DNA of 64,000 bases from Brevibacillus laterosporus DSM 25 (GTDB lineage Bacteria > Bacillota > Bacilli > Brevibacillales > Brevibacillaceae): NCBI RefSeq assembly GCF_002706795.1, contig NZ_CP017705.1, forward strand, positions 3,943,501 through 4,007,500, written 5' to 3'. Positions 25,279-35,010 of this stretch are shown one piece after another. Both the position numbers and the translations under genes were made by a program. The first letter of the stretch is position 1, and every line of letters begins with the position of its first letter. The notes under the pieces were generated by a model. That model was given only the letters and a program-made list of their open reading frames with translations. It made no database searches and was not told the origin of the DNA.

Positions 25279-25986
25279 ATGAATGTAAATACTGTATACA
25301 TCGTGGAAGATGATCCCAAACTGGCTGAACTTTTACAAAGTTATATTGAAAAATATGGATACCAAGCTGTTATTGTTAAGAACTTTGAGCGTGTGATGGA
25401 AGAGTTTCAAGAGCTGAATCCGCAATTGGTTCTTTTAGATGTAAATTTACCAAAATTCGATGGTTATTATTGGTGTCGCCAGATCAGAAAAATTTCTACA
25501 TGTCCGATACTGTTCATTTCAGCCCGAGCAGGAGAAATGGATCAGATTCTAGGCTTGGAAAACGGAGCAGATGACTATATAGCAAAACCGTTCCACTATG
25601 ATGTTGTTATGGCCAAAATTCGTAGCCATTTACGCCGTAATTATGGCGATTATGCTCCTAAAATGCAGGAACGAATTGTACAGCAGGCAGGATTAACATT
25701 ATATCCCGAACGAATGGAGCTCACATTACATAATGAAATGGTGAGTTTAACGAAAAAAGAGGCTGTATTAATTGAGGAACTAATGAAACGCTATCCCCGT
25801 ATTGTGAGCCGTGAGCGTTTGCTAGAAAATTTATGGGATGATCAGGTATACGTGGACGACAATACATTAAATGTGAATATCACACGTGTCCGAAAAAAGT
25901 TTCAGGAATTAGGTATTGAAGATGCAATTGAAACTGTGCGTGGAGCTGGATACCGATTGGTACTAACGTGGGGGAATGAAGCGTGA
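25279..25986 (+). CDS. OmpR-family response regulator, BceR-like
   Basis: The 235-residue protein has a receiver domain with acidic pocket EDD, phosphoacceptor Asp54 (LVLLDVNLP) and Lys in IAKPFHYD, then a winged-helix DNA-binding domain (about 135-232; RERLLENLWDDQVYVDDNTLNVNI). The sequence resembles regulators of BceRS-type antimicrobial-peptide sensing systems. It overlaps the histidine kinase gene by GTGA. The usual BceAB-type ABC transporter is not next to it. Confidence 0.88.
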   Translation: MNVNTVYIVEDDPKLAELLQSYIEKYGYQAVIVKNFERVMEEFQELNPQLVLLDVNLPKFDGYYWCRQIRKISTCPILFISARAGEMDQILGLENGADDYIAKPFHYDVVMAKIRSHLRRNYGDYAPKMQERIVQQAGLTLYPERMELTLHNEMVSLTKKEAVLIEELMKRYPRIVSRERLLENLWDDQVYVDDNTLNVNITRVRKKFQELGIEDAIETVRGAGYRLVLTWGNEA

Positions 25987-26972
25987 AGTTGTTCTTTCGT
26001 GAACATTTACGCCTGATATTCTTTCAGGTTTTTCAATTGCTATTTGTTTTGTTCATCTTATTATTAGATGGTTATGCTAAAAATTCCGTCTTAATCTATA
26101 TGTTTGTACTAAGTATAGGTTTGTTAGCCATCTATCTTTTTATTACCTATATCCGTTCGAGAGAATTTTATTTGCATTTGGAAAAGCCAATGGAGACTCT
26201 GGAAGATTCGTTAGTGGATTTTCATGAAACACCAGTTAGTGAAGCATATGCGGAAGCGATGCAGAGTCAATATCGAATGTATCAGCAAATGATCCTCGAA
26301 CATGAACGCAAGAAAGACGAGCATGTTACTTTCATGAATCAATGGGTTCATCAGATGAAGACACCTTTATCTGTTATCCAGCTATTAGTGCAAGATGAGG
26401 ATGAACCTCCTTTTCCTAGTATAAGGGAAGAAGCGGAGAGGATTGGACGGGGATTAGAAATGGTCCTACATACGTCCCGGTTGGAAGTGTTCGAACGAGA
26501 CTTTCGTGTAGATTCCGTTGAATTGAAGCCGATTGTACAACGGGTCATACAGGAGAATAAAACCTATTTTATTCGCAACCAGGTTTATCCGGATGTACAA
26601 ATTCCGGACGGACTGTATGTGAAATCAGATTCAAAATGGCTTCCCTTTATGTTAAATCAAATTATTACGAATGCGATTAAATATTCCGCAGGCTCCAAGC
26701 AAAAGATTACGATTTCTGGTACCCAAGAGGAGACAGAGGTTAGATTAGAGATTACCGATCGAGGAGTCGGAATTCCAGAGCCAGATATTAAGCGTGTATT
26801 TCGCCCTTTCTTTACCGGAGAGAATGGACGTAAATATCGTGAATCAACTGGAATGGGGCTATATTTAGTGCAACAGATCAGCGATAAATTAGAGCATCAG
26901 GTGAGCATCACCTCAAAAGTAGGCGTGGGAACGACAGTTTCGTTGGTTTTCCCCTGTCATGTGATGAAGTAA
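25983..26972 (+). CDS. Histidine kinase, BceS-like (intramembrane sensing)
   Basis: The 329-residue kinase has two closely spaced N-terminal membrane helices (10-55) with almost no extracellular loop, the BceS-type design. Its H-box is QWVHQMKTPLS with His near 123, followed by N-box NQIITNAIKYS, G1 ITDRGVGIP and G2 GMGLYLVQQI. Such kinases sense bacitracin-like peptides through a partner ABC transporter. It starts at GTG 25983, coupled to the regulator. Two terminators follow. Confidence 0.9.
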   Translation: MKLFFREHLRLIFFQVFQLLFVLFILLLDGYAKNSVLIYMFVLSIGLLAIYLFITYIRSREFYLHLEKPMETLEDSLVDFHETPVSEAYAEAMQSQYRMYQQMILEHERKKDEHVTFMNQWVHQMKTPLSVIQLLVQDEDEPPFPSIREEAERIGRGLEMVLHTSRLEVFERDFRVDSVELKPIVQRVIQENKTYFIRNQVYPDVQIPDGLYVKSDSKWLPFMLNQIITNAIKYSAGSKQKITISGTQEETEVRLEITDRGVGIPEPDIKRVFRPFFTGENGRKYRESTGMGLYLVQQISDKLEHQVSITSKVGVGTTVSLVFPCHVMK

Positions 26973-27013
26973 TCAGAATATCCCTATAGGAAAAAGACAA
27001 ATTACTATCATGT

Positions 27014-27066
27014 GCAGACTAGAGCTGTGAAGCAGGTTTTTATCACATTTCTAGTCTGCTTCGTTT
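27014..27066 (+). terminator. Terminator after the two-component genes
   Basis: GCAGACTAG (27014-27022) pairs with CTAGTCTGC (27051-27059), followed by TTCGTTTTT. It is the first of two consecutive hairpins. Confidence 0.65.
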
Positions 27067-27078
27067 TTCTTGAAAAGG

Positions 27079-27122
27079 AAAACCGACCGTGTGAGTTACA
27101 TCTAACATACGGTCGGTTTTTT
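27079..27122. terminator. Second, stronger terminator
   Basis: AAAACCGACCGT (27079-27090) and ACGGTCGGTTTT (27109-27120) are perfect 12-bp arms with A and T tails on both sides. It can serve the two-component operon and the convergent hydrolase gene. Confidence 0.8.
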
Positions 27123-27204
27123 ATAAAAAACATACGTGCTAACGGGATGAATATATTACTTTCTTTTTGTTAGATCGACATTTATGCTCGTGAAGACTAC
27201 CTTT

Positions 27205-28002
27205 CTATTGATGCTGATCGTTTTGAGAACGAAGGCAAAAGCTGTTAATAAACTGATGAACTAATAAATTTACCTCATGATAAGCTTTGGTAGGTAGCTG
27301 ATGCTTATAACGGGGAATGGAACGAACTTTTGCCATAGGTAATTGAGAAGCCATTTCTTTAGCAAAACAGGAAAAATGCGGATCCTTTTCCCCCGTTAAT
27401 AGGAGAATGGGGTGATTGATCTCATTGAGGCGATCCAATACATCGTAGCAAGTAGCATAGTGATAATAATCAGCAATACCTATCGGGTTTCCTTTAACGG
27501 CATCTCGATAATTTCGGATAAAAGTGAGAGGGTTATTGGCATTGCTATACCCGATAACCATTGCTAACGTGTGTAGAGCACCCCGTCGTGCTATTTTTTC
27601 AGCAACAGAAATTAATCGATGTAGATAGGGACTTCTACAGTGTGCCATACCGCTTAATAAAATCGCACCTCTTATGTGTTGAGGTGTTTGTAACATCATT
27701 TCTAATGCAATAGAACCACCAGTTGAGTAGCCTAACAGGACTGCTTGTTCGATACAGAGATGCTCCAGTAATTGATTTAGGTCAGAAGCGATTCCTTTAT
27801 AGGTAAAGGGATGGGCTGAAAGACTACTTCTGCCATGCCCCCTCAAATCCACGGTAATAACCTGATAGCGGTCTTGTAGTTCTTTTTGTTGATAATAAAA
27901 AATGCTACCCGTAAGTAGAGGGGGATGGATACATAAGATAGGAAGCCCTTCCCCTTTTATCTCATAATGGATGGTTGCGCCGTTAGCAATAAAGTAAGGC
28001 AT
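27205..28002 (-). CDS. Alpha/beta hydrolase
   Basis: The 265-residue alpha/beta-hydrolase has an oxyanion-region HPPLLTG, nucleophile motif GYSTG with Ser93, a candidate acid Asp in LLTGEKDPHF, and His in PRYKHQLP. The start is ATG 28002 (MPYFIANGATIHYEI) behind GGAGG at 6 nt; the frame upstream to 28044 has no ribosome site. The substrate is unknown. It diverges from deoR, with which it shares a 143-nt gap. Confidence 0.85.
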   Translation of the reverse strand: MPYFIANGATIHYEIKGEGLPILCIHPPLLTGSIFYYQQKELQDRYQVITVDLRGHGRSSLSAHPFTYKGIASDLNQLLEHLCIEQAVLLGYSTGGSIALEMMLQTPQHIRGAILLSGMAHCRSPYLHRLISVAEKIARRGALHTLAMVIGYSNANNPLTFIRNYRDAVKGNPIGIADYYHYATCYDVLDRLNEINHPILLLTGEKDPHFSCFAKEMASQLPMAKVRSIPRYKHQLPTKAYHEVNLLVHQFINSFCLRSQNDQHQ

Positions 28003-28082
28003 ATGATACCTCCGTTTTACATGTTTAGTTACTAATCTGCGCAAGGTAATCTTGTTTCAAACATGGAGATGCTTAGAGAAGG

Positions 28083-28111
28083 TTGCGAGAACATGGGTTT
28101 GCTTGTATAGT
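28083..28111 (+). promoter_or_regulatory. Promoter of deoR
   Basis: TTGCGA (28083-28088), a 17-nt spacer and TATAGT (28106-28111) lie 35 nt before the deoR start. Confidence 0.55.
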
Positions 28112-28145
28112 CTTGATAGATGACGTAATGGTAGACGGGTGACTT

Positions 28146-29084
28146 ATGGAAGAGAATAAAATTAGTAAGATGGTTGAAGCAGCCAAAATGTATTATCAGC
28201 TGGATTTAAGCCAGCAAGAGATTGCTAAGCAACTAGGTGTATCAAGACCAACCGTATCGAGACTACTACAGCAAGCGAAGGCGGAAGGCATTGTGCGCAT
28301 TGAAATTATGGACCCAGATGAAAGTCTTCAGCGTATTGAGTTGGAGCTAGCGCAAAAATATAATCTCAAAGATGCTTTGGTTGTTCCAGTAGCGACTAAT
28401 GATGAGTCGCTCATTAAAGAAATGATTGGTAAACGAACAGCGCAGTATCTCCACGAGGTTGTCACAGACAATGATATTATCGCTGTTACATGGGGCACGA
28501 CAATGTACCGAGTAGCCATGGAATTACAGCCAAAAGCCATCCAGGGAGCACAGGTGGTGCAATTGAAGGGCGGTGTGAGTCATTCTCAAACAAACACCTA
28601 TGCTTCAGAGGTATTACATTTATTTGGACAAGCCTATCACACTACACCGCATTATTTGCCTCTGCCTGCAATAGTCGACTCAGCGTTGGTAAAAGAAACA
28701 GTGGAGACAGATCGTTACATACAACGACAGTTAGATTTGGCACGAAAGGCTAACATTGCTATTTTTACTGTTGGTGGAGTCATGTCAGATGCGTTATTGT
28801 TTCGTTTAGGCTATTTTAGTGAACATGATTTAGCTCTGTTAGCCAAACGGGCAGTTGGCGATATTTGCTCTCGATTCTATGATCAGGAGGGTAACATTGT
28901 AAATGAAGAGCTAACGAACCGGACAGTTGGTATTCCTATAGAAGAGCTGAAGAGTAAAGAGCGGTCTATTCTAGTGGCTGGAGGGTCAACCAAGCTAGAG
29001 GCAATTCGAGGGGCCATCCGTGGTGGCTATAATAATGTTTTGGTTACAGATCAATATACTGCCAAGGAACTATTAAAAAAATAA
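28146..29084 (+). CDS. deoR: DeoR, SorC-family deoxyribonucleoside regulator
   Basis: The 312-residue protein has an N-terminal HTH ('DLSQQEIAKQLGVSRPTVSRLLQQAKAEGIV') and a SorC-type sugar-phosphate binding domain from about residue 55 (AVTWGTTMYRVA; GGVMSDALLFRLGYF). It closely fits B. subtilis DeoR, which represses the deoxyribonucleoside catabolic genes and is released by deoxyribose-5-phosphate. The position directly upstream of pdp and deoC supports this. Its own terminator separates it from pdp. Confidence 0.9.
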   Translation: MEENKISKMVEAAKMYYQLDLSQQEIAKQLGVSRPTVSRLLQQAKAEGIVRIEIMDPDESLQRIELELAQKYNLKDALVVPVATNDESLIKEMIGKRTAQYLHEVVTDNDIIAVTWGTTMYRVAMELQPKAIQGAQVVQLKGGVSHSQTNTYASEVLHLFGQAYHTTPHYLPLPAIVDSALVKETVETDRYIQRQLDLARKANIAIFTVGGVMSDALLFRLGYFSEHDLALLAKRAVGDICSRFYDQEGNIVNEELTNRTVGIPIEELKSKERSILVAGGSTKLEAIRGAIRGGYNNVLVTDQYTAKELLKK

Positions 29085-29124
29085 AGAGTGGATGAAACAA
29101 CTCAAATCACTTTTATTTTACAAG

Positions 29125-29165
29125 AAAAAGAGGCAAGCTCTACCTTACGGAGCAGGCCTCTTTTT
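29125..29165 (+). terminator. Terminator of deoR
   Basis: AAAAAGAGGC (29125-29134) and GCCTCTTTTT (29156-29165) are perfect arms around a 21-nt loop. Confidence 0.85.
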
Positions 29166-29286
29166 GATTATCGAAAATTTCTGCTTGTAATCTTCACAAA
29201 ATGTCTTAAAATAGGTGCTTACCCTTTTTAAAGACAGCAACCCGTTACTACCTTCTGAATAGAGCTCTATTTGTATATGATGTGAA

Positions 29287-29338
29287 TTGGACAAATGTTC
29301 AAACGAGATTTGACATTTTTTCATGAGACTGGTAAGGT
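29287..29338 (+). promoter_or_regulatory. pdp-deoC promoter and candidate DeoR operator
   Basis: TTGGACAAATGTTCAA (29287-29302) is a near-perfect palindrome resembling the ATTGAA/TTCAAT DeoR operator of B. subtilis. It lies immediately before TTGACA (29310-29315), which with 17-nt spacing to TAAGGT (29333-29338) makes a plausible promoter with a weak -10. The rest of the 330-nt gap upstream of pdp holds only the deoR terminator. Confidence 0.5.
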
Positions 29339-29414
29339 GAAGATGGAGATACTGAAGTAGGTAATCTCACGGTAGTAGCTGTCAACATACATAATGAAAC
29401 AGCAGGTGATCAAT

Positions 29415-30719
29415 ATGAGAATGGTCGATTTAATTGAAAAGAAACGCGATGGGAAAGAACTGACCAAAGAAGAGATTATCTTTATCGTTGAGGGTTTTAC
29501 GGATGGATCTATTCCGGATTATCAAATGTCTGGCTTAGCTATGGCTATTTACTTTCAGGGAATGACCCCAGAAGAAACGGCTTATCTGACGATGGCAATG
29601 GTTGAATCGGGTGATCAGATTGATTTGTCCGCTATAGAAGGTGTAAAAGTAGACAAACACAGCACAGGTGGTGTTGGTGACACTACAACGCTAGTTCTCG
29701 CTCCACTGGTTGCGGCCGTAGGGGTTCCTGTTGCAAAAATGTCAGGACGTGGTCTGGGACACACAGGAGGCACAATAGACAAGCTGGAAGCAGTAGCTGG
29801 TTTCCATGTAGAGATTGATAACGCTGAATTTAACCGTTTAGTGAACACAAACAAAGTGGCTGTTGTCGGACAAAGCGGTAATCTTACCCCAGCTGACAAG
29901 AAGCTATATGGATTACGTGATGTCACAGGATCGGTAAGTTCCATTCCATTAATTGCAAGTTCGATTATGAGTAAAAAGATTGCTTCTGGTGCTGATGCCA
30001 TTGTTTTAGATGTAAAAACGGGCGCTGGAGCTTTTATGAAAACGCTAGATGACGCTAAAGAATTAGCTAGTACTATGGTGAAAATCGGAAACCAAGTAGG
30101 GCGTAAAACGATGGCGGTTATTTCAGATATGAGTCAACCGCTTGGCTTTGCCATCGGGAATGCTTTAGAAGTAAAGGAAGCAATTGATACCTTAAAAGGT
30201 GAGGGTCCTGAAGATCTGCGTGAACTCTGCTTAGTATTAGGCTCTCAAATGGTTTATTTAGCAGGGGAAGCTACAAGTCTTGAAGAAGCGCGAACGAAGC
30301 TAGAAGAAGTGATTGCAAACGGCAAAGCTCTTGATACCTTTAAAACCTTCTTGGCTGCACAAGGTGGAGATGCTAGCGTTGTCGATCAACCAGAGCGTTT
30401 GCCAACAGCTCAATATACAATGGAAGTTCCAGCGAAAGCAGATGGATATGTAGCCGAAATTATTGCAGATGATATTGGTACAGCGGCAATGATTTTAGGA
30501 GCAGGACGTGCAACGAAAGAATCCGAAATCGACCTAGCAGTTGGTCTGATTCTGCACAAAAAAGTTGGGGATCAGGTTAAGCAAGGGGAGTCACTTGTAA
30601 CGATCCATAGTAATACTCAGGACGTAGAACAGGTAGTAGAACGTATATATCAATCGTATGGATTCTCCAAAGATCCAGTGGATGCATTGCCGTTGGTCTA
30701 TTGTGAGATTAAAGAATAG
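29415..30719 (+). CDS. pdp: Pyrimidine-nucleoside phosphorylase
   Basis: The 434-residue enzyme phosphorolyses thymidine, uridine and deoxyuridine to base and (deoxy)ribose-1-phosphate. The thymidine-phosphorylase signature '[17 protein letters not shown]' is intact, as is the phosphate-loop KHSTGGVGD. The C-terminal barrel-sandwich domain begins near residue 345. I start it at ATG 29415 ([20 protein letters not shown], as in B. subtilis), behind AGGTGATC; ATG 29394 is less likely. It forms an operon with deoC 33 nt downstream. Confidence 0.95.
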   Translation: MRMVDLIEKKRDGKELTKEEIIFIVEGFTDGSIPDYQMSGLAMAIYFQGMTPEETAYLTMAMVESGDQIDLSAIEGVKVDKHSTGGVGDTTTLVLAPLVAAVGVPVAKMSGRGLGHTGGTIDKLEAVAGFHVEIDNAEFNRLVNTNKVAVVGQSGNLTPADKKLYGLRDVTGSVSSIPLIASSIMSKKIASGADAIVLDVKTGAGAFMKTLDDAKELASTMVKIGNQVGRKTMAVISDMSQPLGFAIGNALEVKEAIDTLKGEGPEDLRELCLVLGSQMVYLAGEATSLEEARTKLEEVIANGKALDTFKTFLAAQGGDASVVDQPERLPTAQYTMEVPAKADGYVAEIIADDIGTAAMILGAGRATKESEIDLAVGLILHKKVGDQVKQGESLVTIHSNTQDVEQVVERIYQSYGFSKDPVDALPLVYCEIKE

Positions 30720-30752
30720 ATAACTGGTAACGGTTACGAAAGAGGGATGTAC

Positions 30753-31430
30753 ATGTCCAAAGAAAGCGTAGGAAAATATATTGATCACACAGCGCTGAAG
30801 CCAGATACTACTAAAGACATGATCGTAGGGCTTTGCGAAGAAGCAAAAGAATACCGATTTGCTTCCGTATGTGTGAACCCTACTTGGGTAAGCTTATGCG
30901 CGGAACTATTAAAAGAAGCACCAGAGGTCAAAGTATGCACGGTTATCGGGTTTCCTTTAGGAGCGAACACTCCGCAACTGAAAGCCTATGAAACGACGAA
31001 CGCAATTGAAAATGGTGCTACTGAGGTAGATATGGTCATAAACGTCGGTGCATTAAAGGATAAAAATGACCTGCTAGTTGAACAAGATATCCTTGCAGTA
31101 GTAGAAGCAGCAAAAGGAAAAGCAGTGGTAAAAGTTATTATCGAAACGTGCTTACTAACGGAAGAAGAAAAAGTACGTGCTTGCGAGTTAGCTGTGAAGG
31201 CTGGAGCTGACTTTGTGAAGACATCAACTGGTTTTTCAACAAGTGGTGCCACCGTGGAAGATATTGCATTAATGCGTAAAACAGTAGGTCCCGAGCTAGG
31301 TGTAAAAGCCTCGGGTGGAATTCGTAGCTATGCAGATGTTGAAAAAATGCTTCAAGCTGGAGCGTGCCGGATCGGTGCAAGCGCGGGTGTGTCCATCGTA
31401 AAAGGTGAAGTATCGAACTCGCAATACTAG
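30753..31430 (+). CDS. deoC: Deoxyribose-phosphate aldolase
   Basis: This 225-residue class I aldolase cleaves 2-deoxyribose-5-phosphate to glyceraldehyde-3-phosphate and acetaldehyde. The Schiff-base Lys is in VKTSTGF (about residue 153), with '[12 protein letters not shown]' and '[16 protein letters not shown]' also conserved. AGAGGG is 6 nt before ATG 30753; the ATG at 30747 is too close. It completes salvage of deoxynucleosides with pdp. A phosphopentomutase gene is not in this cluster. Confidence 0.95.
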   Translation: MSKESVGKYIDHTALKPDTTKDMIVGLCEEAKEYRFASVCVNPTWVSLCAELLKEAPEVKVCTVIGFPLGANTPQLKAYETTNAIENGATEVDMVINVGALKDKNDLLVEQDILAVVEAAKGKAVVKVIIETCLLTEEEKVRACELAVKAGADFVKTSTGFSTSGATVEDIALMRKTVGPELGVKASGGIRSYADVEKMLQAGACRIGASAGVSIVKGEVSNSQY

Positions 31431-31452
31431 GGCCAACATATAAGTACTAATC

Positions 31453-31505
31453 AAAAAAGCGTTTCTCTTACAGGAGCAATTCCTGCAAAGAGAAGCGCTT
31501 TTTAT
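31453..31505. terminator. Terminator after deoC
   Basis: AAAAAAGCG-TTCTCTT on the left (31453-31469) pairs with AAGAGAAGCGCTTTTT on the right, with an inner CAGGA/TCCTG stem. A and T tails on both sides also suit the convergent membrane-protein gene. Confidence 0.75.
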
Positions 31506-31565
31506 CATTTTTATCATGAGATAGAATGGCTACTATTTTGTGTACTTGTATTGTGTTCACAAGTA

Positions 31566-32615
31566 TCAGGTATCACTAGTACCTGGAGGAGGCTTACGCT
31601 TGCCACTAAATTGCACGATGAGAATGCTAAATAGAGCGAAGCCCACATAGGTGATTGTACTGTAAAGCAAGGGGTAAAGAAATGAGAAGAAGATGCCGAA
31701 GAAGGAGATCACTCCAACAAAGGTTACTAAGGTAAGAACTAGTGGTAGTTCACTCACCTGCGTCTCTTGAATTAATGGTCTAGTTAGACTGCGTAAGAGA
31801 ATGCTTGCCAGTAGAATGACATGTCCGAGACTTATGGGGAGGTAAGCATACACACTATACGGAATTTGAGCCATAAGAATTTCTACAATGGGTTTGATCT
31901 GGGTATGAACATCATGCCAATGAGATAAAATTTGCAAATGAATAAACAATCCAATAACACCAAATAATAAGCTACTTAGTCCGATTCCTAGACGCAGTGA
32001 GGGTAGTGATTCCGCTTCTCTTATTAAAGGGAACAGCACAGCCATGCTGAAAAATAAATGTAGACCAGTAAATAATAATCCATTCCATAGCCACTTCAGG
32101 TTTAGTTGATAAGATAGACTGGGTAAGGGAATATGGGTCTGATTGCTATATAAAAACAATACAATGATCAGAGCCCCCATTATGCACCCTGCGGCTATTT
32201 TAGCTAAGGAAGAGTTGGAGAGTCTGGCACCGAAAAAGACTAGCACCAGTATAACAAGTAAACCAAGCAATGGTGATAGGGAGGTTGTCTGTTCCAAGAA
32301 GAGTGCTTGTTCAGCTAGTGCGATTCCACTGTATAAAATGATGATCAGAGCTGTAAAGAAACCAAGTACATGAGTGAGCTGTGGTCCAATCAGGTGGGCT
32401 AAAAACTGAGAGAGTGAGAATAGCTGATTTCGATAGGCTGAGTGAAGAGATTCATATAGAATCCAAGTCATCGCTATAATAGACAAAACCAAACCAATGG
32501 AACCCCAGGTGCCATAGTAGCTGAAAAAACGCAACCATTCATAACCACTGAGAAATCCCGCCCCTAGCATTGAGGATGTAAGTAAGGACGTGACACGAAA
32601 GGTATTTTTTATCAT
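31566..32615 (-). CDS. YkvI-like membrane protein (APC superfamily)
   Basis: The 349-residue protein is almost entirely hydrophobic, with about ten predicted helices, and begins 'RVTSLLTSSMLGAGFLSGYEWLRFFSYYG'. It resembles the YkvI family of uncharacterised APC-like transporters. The start is ATG 32615, preceded by AAGGAAGATG with weak Shine-Dalgarno character. The C terminus is short and basic (SGKRKPPPGT). Substrate and role are unknown; no transporter partner genes are adjacent. Confidence 0.72.
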   Translation of the reverse strand: MIKNTFRVTSLLTSSMLGAGFLSGYEWLRFFSYYGTWGSIGLVLSIIAMTWILYESLHSAYRNQLFSLSQFLAHLIGPQLTHVLGFFTALIIILYSGIALAEQALFLEQTTSLSPLLGLLVILVLVFFGARLSNSSLAKIAAGCIMGALIIVLFLYSNQTHIPLPSLSYQLNLKWLWNGLLFTGLHLFFSMAVLFPLIREAESLPSLRLGIGLSSLLFGVIGLFIHLQILSHWHDVHTQIKPIVEILMAQIPYSVYAYLPISLGHVILLASILLRSLTRPLIQETQVSELPLVLTLVTFVGVISFFGIFFSFLYPLLYSTITYVGFALFSILIVQFSGKRKPPPGTSDT

Positions 32616-32831
32616 TTATCATCTTCCTTTTCTTGTTGGAAAAATGATGAAGTAGACAAGGAGTTATATCCTGATATCAGTCTATGAGCTAAGCCTGTTC
32701 ATTCAGAACAACAGCCTGATTTTTATACTTATTAAATATAATTGTTTACTGAAATGATGAGATTCGTTATCATAGAAATAAATAAAAAGAAATAAATGGA
32801 ATGCCCTTATAGAAGAAAGGATGTTTTCTTT

Positions 32832-33371
32832 ATGAAAATTGTAGGAATAGCAGGAACAATGAATGTTGAATCCAGCACAAAAAAGGTAATGCAAATTGTA
32901 TTAGAGTCGGCAAGAATGGAAGGAGCAGAAGTTGAATTAATTCATTTAGCAAAATGGCCTCTGCCTCTATATGACGCAAGAAACGATGTTAGCACGTATC
33001 CTGAGATTGTTCATCAATTTGTGAAGAAAGTAGCAGAAGCGGACGCGCTTGTGGTTGGCTCTCCAGAATATCATGGAACCATTACAGGTGCGTTGAAAAA
33101 CTCTTTTGATTTTTTGGAAGGGCGATTTTTACACGGAAAACCAGTCGCTATTATCGGAGTAGCAGGCGGAGGTATGGGAGCAACTAATACGGTTAATACA
33201 CTACAGCTTATATTACGTAATTTGCATGCTTATCCATTACCAGGTTCTCCGAGTGTTTCTAATTCCTATAAAGCGTTTAAAGAGGACAACACCTTGCACG
33301 ACGAACGTCTCCAAGATCGCTTTGTGAATTTGGGAAAAGAACTGGTTTGGATGACCAAAAAATTAAAATAG
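32832..33371 (+). CDS. NADPH-dependent FMN reductase
   Basis: This 179-residue flavodoxin-fold protein has the FMN-phosphate loop 'GIAGTMNVESSTKKVM' at its N terminus and the 'GSPEYHGTITGALKNSFDFL' and 'VAGGGMGATNTV' segments of the FMN-red/azoreductase family. It reduces FMN or quinone-type substrates with NAD(P)H. ATG 32832 follows AAAGGA with an 11-nt gap. It stands alone between a divergent transporter and mntR. Confidence 0.85.
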   Translation: MKIVGIAGTMNVESSTKKVMQIVLESARMEGAEVELIHLAKWPLPLYDARNDVSTYPEIVHQFVKKVAEADALVVGSPEYHGTITGALKNSFDFLEGRFLHGKPVAIIGVAGGGMGATNTVNTLQLILRNLHAYPLPGSPSVSNSYKAFKEDNTLHDERLQDRFVNLGKELVWMTKKLK

Positions 33372-33490
33372 GACAATCATTTTAGCAAATGTCGGAAAAT
33401 CTTTCAACTTTCCCTTGAAACAAAAGCAACGGAAGCGGTATGATAGAGTCATATGTCTTTGGGCGATACTGGCTGAAACGAGGGATGAGA

Positions 33491-33943
33491 GTGCCAACTC
33501 CAAGTATGGAAGATTATCTGGAAAGAATATATAGTTTAATTGATACCAAGGGATATGCTCGTGTGTCTGATATTGCGGAAGCGTTAGAGGTGCATCCGTC
33601 CTCTGTTACAAAAATGGTACAGAAACTAGATAAAGACAACTATTTAGTCTATGAAAAATATCGTGGGCTAGTCTTAACGGCCAAAGGAAAAAAAGTGGGT
33701 AAACGTTTGGTGCGCAGACATGCATTGTTGGAAGATTTCTTGACGCTAATCGGTGTAGATCAGGATCTAATTTACAAAGACGTTGAGGGAATTGAACACC
33801 ATCTAAGCTGGGAATCGATTGCCAGCATTGAATATTTAGTTCAATTTTTAAAAGAGGACCCTACCCGTGTTGCTGAGCTCATGCGTATTCGAGAAGAAGA
33901 CGAACAAAAAGAGGCTACGGATACAAACTCAGATTCCGTATAA
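33491..33943 (+). CDS. mntR: Manganese transport regulator MntR
   Basis: The 150-residue DtxR-family repressor closely matches B. subtilis MntR: '[15 protein letters not shown]', '[29 protein letters not shown]' for the HTH, and '[11 protein letters not shown]'. Mn2+-ligand residues Asp8, Glu11, His77, Glu99, Glu102 and His103 of the family appear conserved. I use GTG 33491, behind AGGG at 6 nt, because this reproduces the family N terminus. Mn-bound MntR represses Mn uptake and activates Mn efflux. A small terminator follows. Confidence 0.93.
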   Translation: MPTPSMEDYLERIYSLIDTKGYARVSDIAEALEVHPSSVTKMVQKLDKDNYLVYEKYRGLVLTAKGKKVGKRLVRRHALLEDFLTLIGVDQDLIYKDVEGIEHHLSWESIASIEYLVQFLKEDPTRVAELMRIREEDEQKEATDTNSDSV

Positions 33944-33952
33944 CACAAAAAT

Positions 33953-33976
33953 CAAGCGAGTTAAGCTTGCTTTTTT
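33953..33976 (+). terminator. Short terminator after mntR
   Basis: CAAGC (33953-33957) and GCTTG (33965-33969) form a 5-bp stem followed by CTTTTTT. Confidence 0.6.
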
Positions 33977-34066
33977 GGCATTGGATGCTCAACTTTCAGG
34001 AGTAGGATAACTCCCCTGTCGCATAAACTACATGTGGATGCATCTTTGTATGAACGGAGGGAGCAC

Positions 34067-34999
34067 ATGCGAGTAGATGCGGTTTTTGAAGGAGGAGGCA
34101 TGAAAGGTATAGCCTTGATTGGAGCGATTACGGCTATGGAACAGCATGGGTACCAGTGGGAGAGTGTTGCTGGTACGTCGGCTGGTTCTATCGTCGCCGC
34201 TCTGTTGGCTGCCGGATATCGTCATCTGGAGCTCCGAGAAATATTTGAAACATTGAACTTTTTGCAATTTTTAAAAAGAAAAGGCTGGTCAAAAATACCG
34301 TATCTTGGATCATGCTATAACCTGCTAGTCCAAAAGGGGTTGTATCCCAGTGATGAAATTGAACGTTTTGTCAGTCAATTGTTACGAAAAAAAGGAATTC
34401 GTACATTTGGTGATTTACCTAAAGAAAAACTGCGTATTATTGCTTCTGACATCAGTGCTGGCACCATGCTAACTTTGCCAGATGATCTTCCTGATTTTGA
34501 AATTGTTCCAGAAACCTTCCCTATTGCCAAAGCTGTTCGAATGAGCTGTGCAATCCCCTACTTTTTTCAACCTAATTTTTTATATAAAAAAAAGATCCCC
34601 CATATCATTGTGGATGGTGGTCTGCTGAGTAATTTTCCTGTCTGGCTATTTGATTCTAAGGAGAAGCCCTTATGGCCGACTTTTGGTTTTCGATTAAATG
34701 ATGGGGCTGTTCCTGTTCGTCCTCAAACAGTGAAAAGTCTATATGGGTTATCTAAAGCTTTACTGATGACCATGATGGATGCCCATGACCGTTTTCATGT
34801 GAAAAAAGCAGAGGCTGTGCGAACGGTATTCATTCCCACCAAGGGTTATAGTGCAATTGATTTTCATTTAAGTGCAGTTCAACGACAAGAGTTATTTGAT
34901 TCAGGTAAAAAAGCAGCGGAAGACTTTTTGGATAAGTGGGATTTTAATAAGTATGTTACTGCTTTTCGAAGCGAAAAAAATAACAGCTTTCTGGTTTGA
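34067..34999 (+). CDS. yqhO: Patatin-like phospholipase (YqhO homologue)
   Basis: The 310-residue protein carries the patatin oxyanion loop GGGMKG (residues 9-14), nucleophile GTSAG with Ser38, and the catalytic Asp in DGGLLSNFP. The start is ATG 34067 behind GGAGGG; an upstream in-frame ATG has no ribosome site. It is predicted to be a cytoplasmic serine acyl-hydrolase. Its place after mntR matches yqhO of B. subtilis. The TGA stop lies in a perfect 13-bp hairpin. Confidence 0.88.
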   Translation: MRVDAVFEGGGMKGIALIGAITAMEQHGYQWESVAGTSAGSIVAALLAAGYRHLELREIFETLNFLQFLKRKGWSKIPYLGSCYNLLVQKGLYPSDEIERFVSQLLRKKGIRTFGDLPKEKLRIIASDISAGTMLTLPDDLPDFEIVPETFPIAKAVRMSCAIPYFFQPNFLYKKKIPHIIVDGGLLSNFPVWLFDSKEKPLWPTFGFRLNDGAVPVRPQTVKSLYGLSKALLMTMMDAHDRFHVKKAEAVRTVFIPTKGYSAIDFHLSAVQRQELFDSGKKAAEDFLDKWDFNKYVTAFRSEKNNSFLV

Positions 35000-35010
35000 A
35001 AGCTGTTATT
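34973..35010. terminator. Terminator spanning the patatin stop and the opposite-strand stop
   Basis: AATAACAGCTTTC (34979-34991) and GAAAGCTGTTATT (34998-35010) are perfect arms with a 6-nt loop. The A run at 34974-34980 becomes a T run on the reverse strand, so it is best suited to the truncated reverse-strand gene; both stop codons (34997-34999 and 35006-35008) lie in it. Confidence 0.75.
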
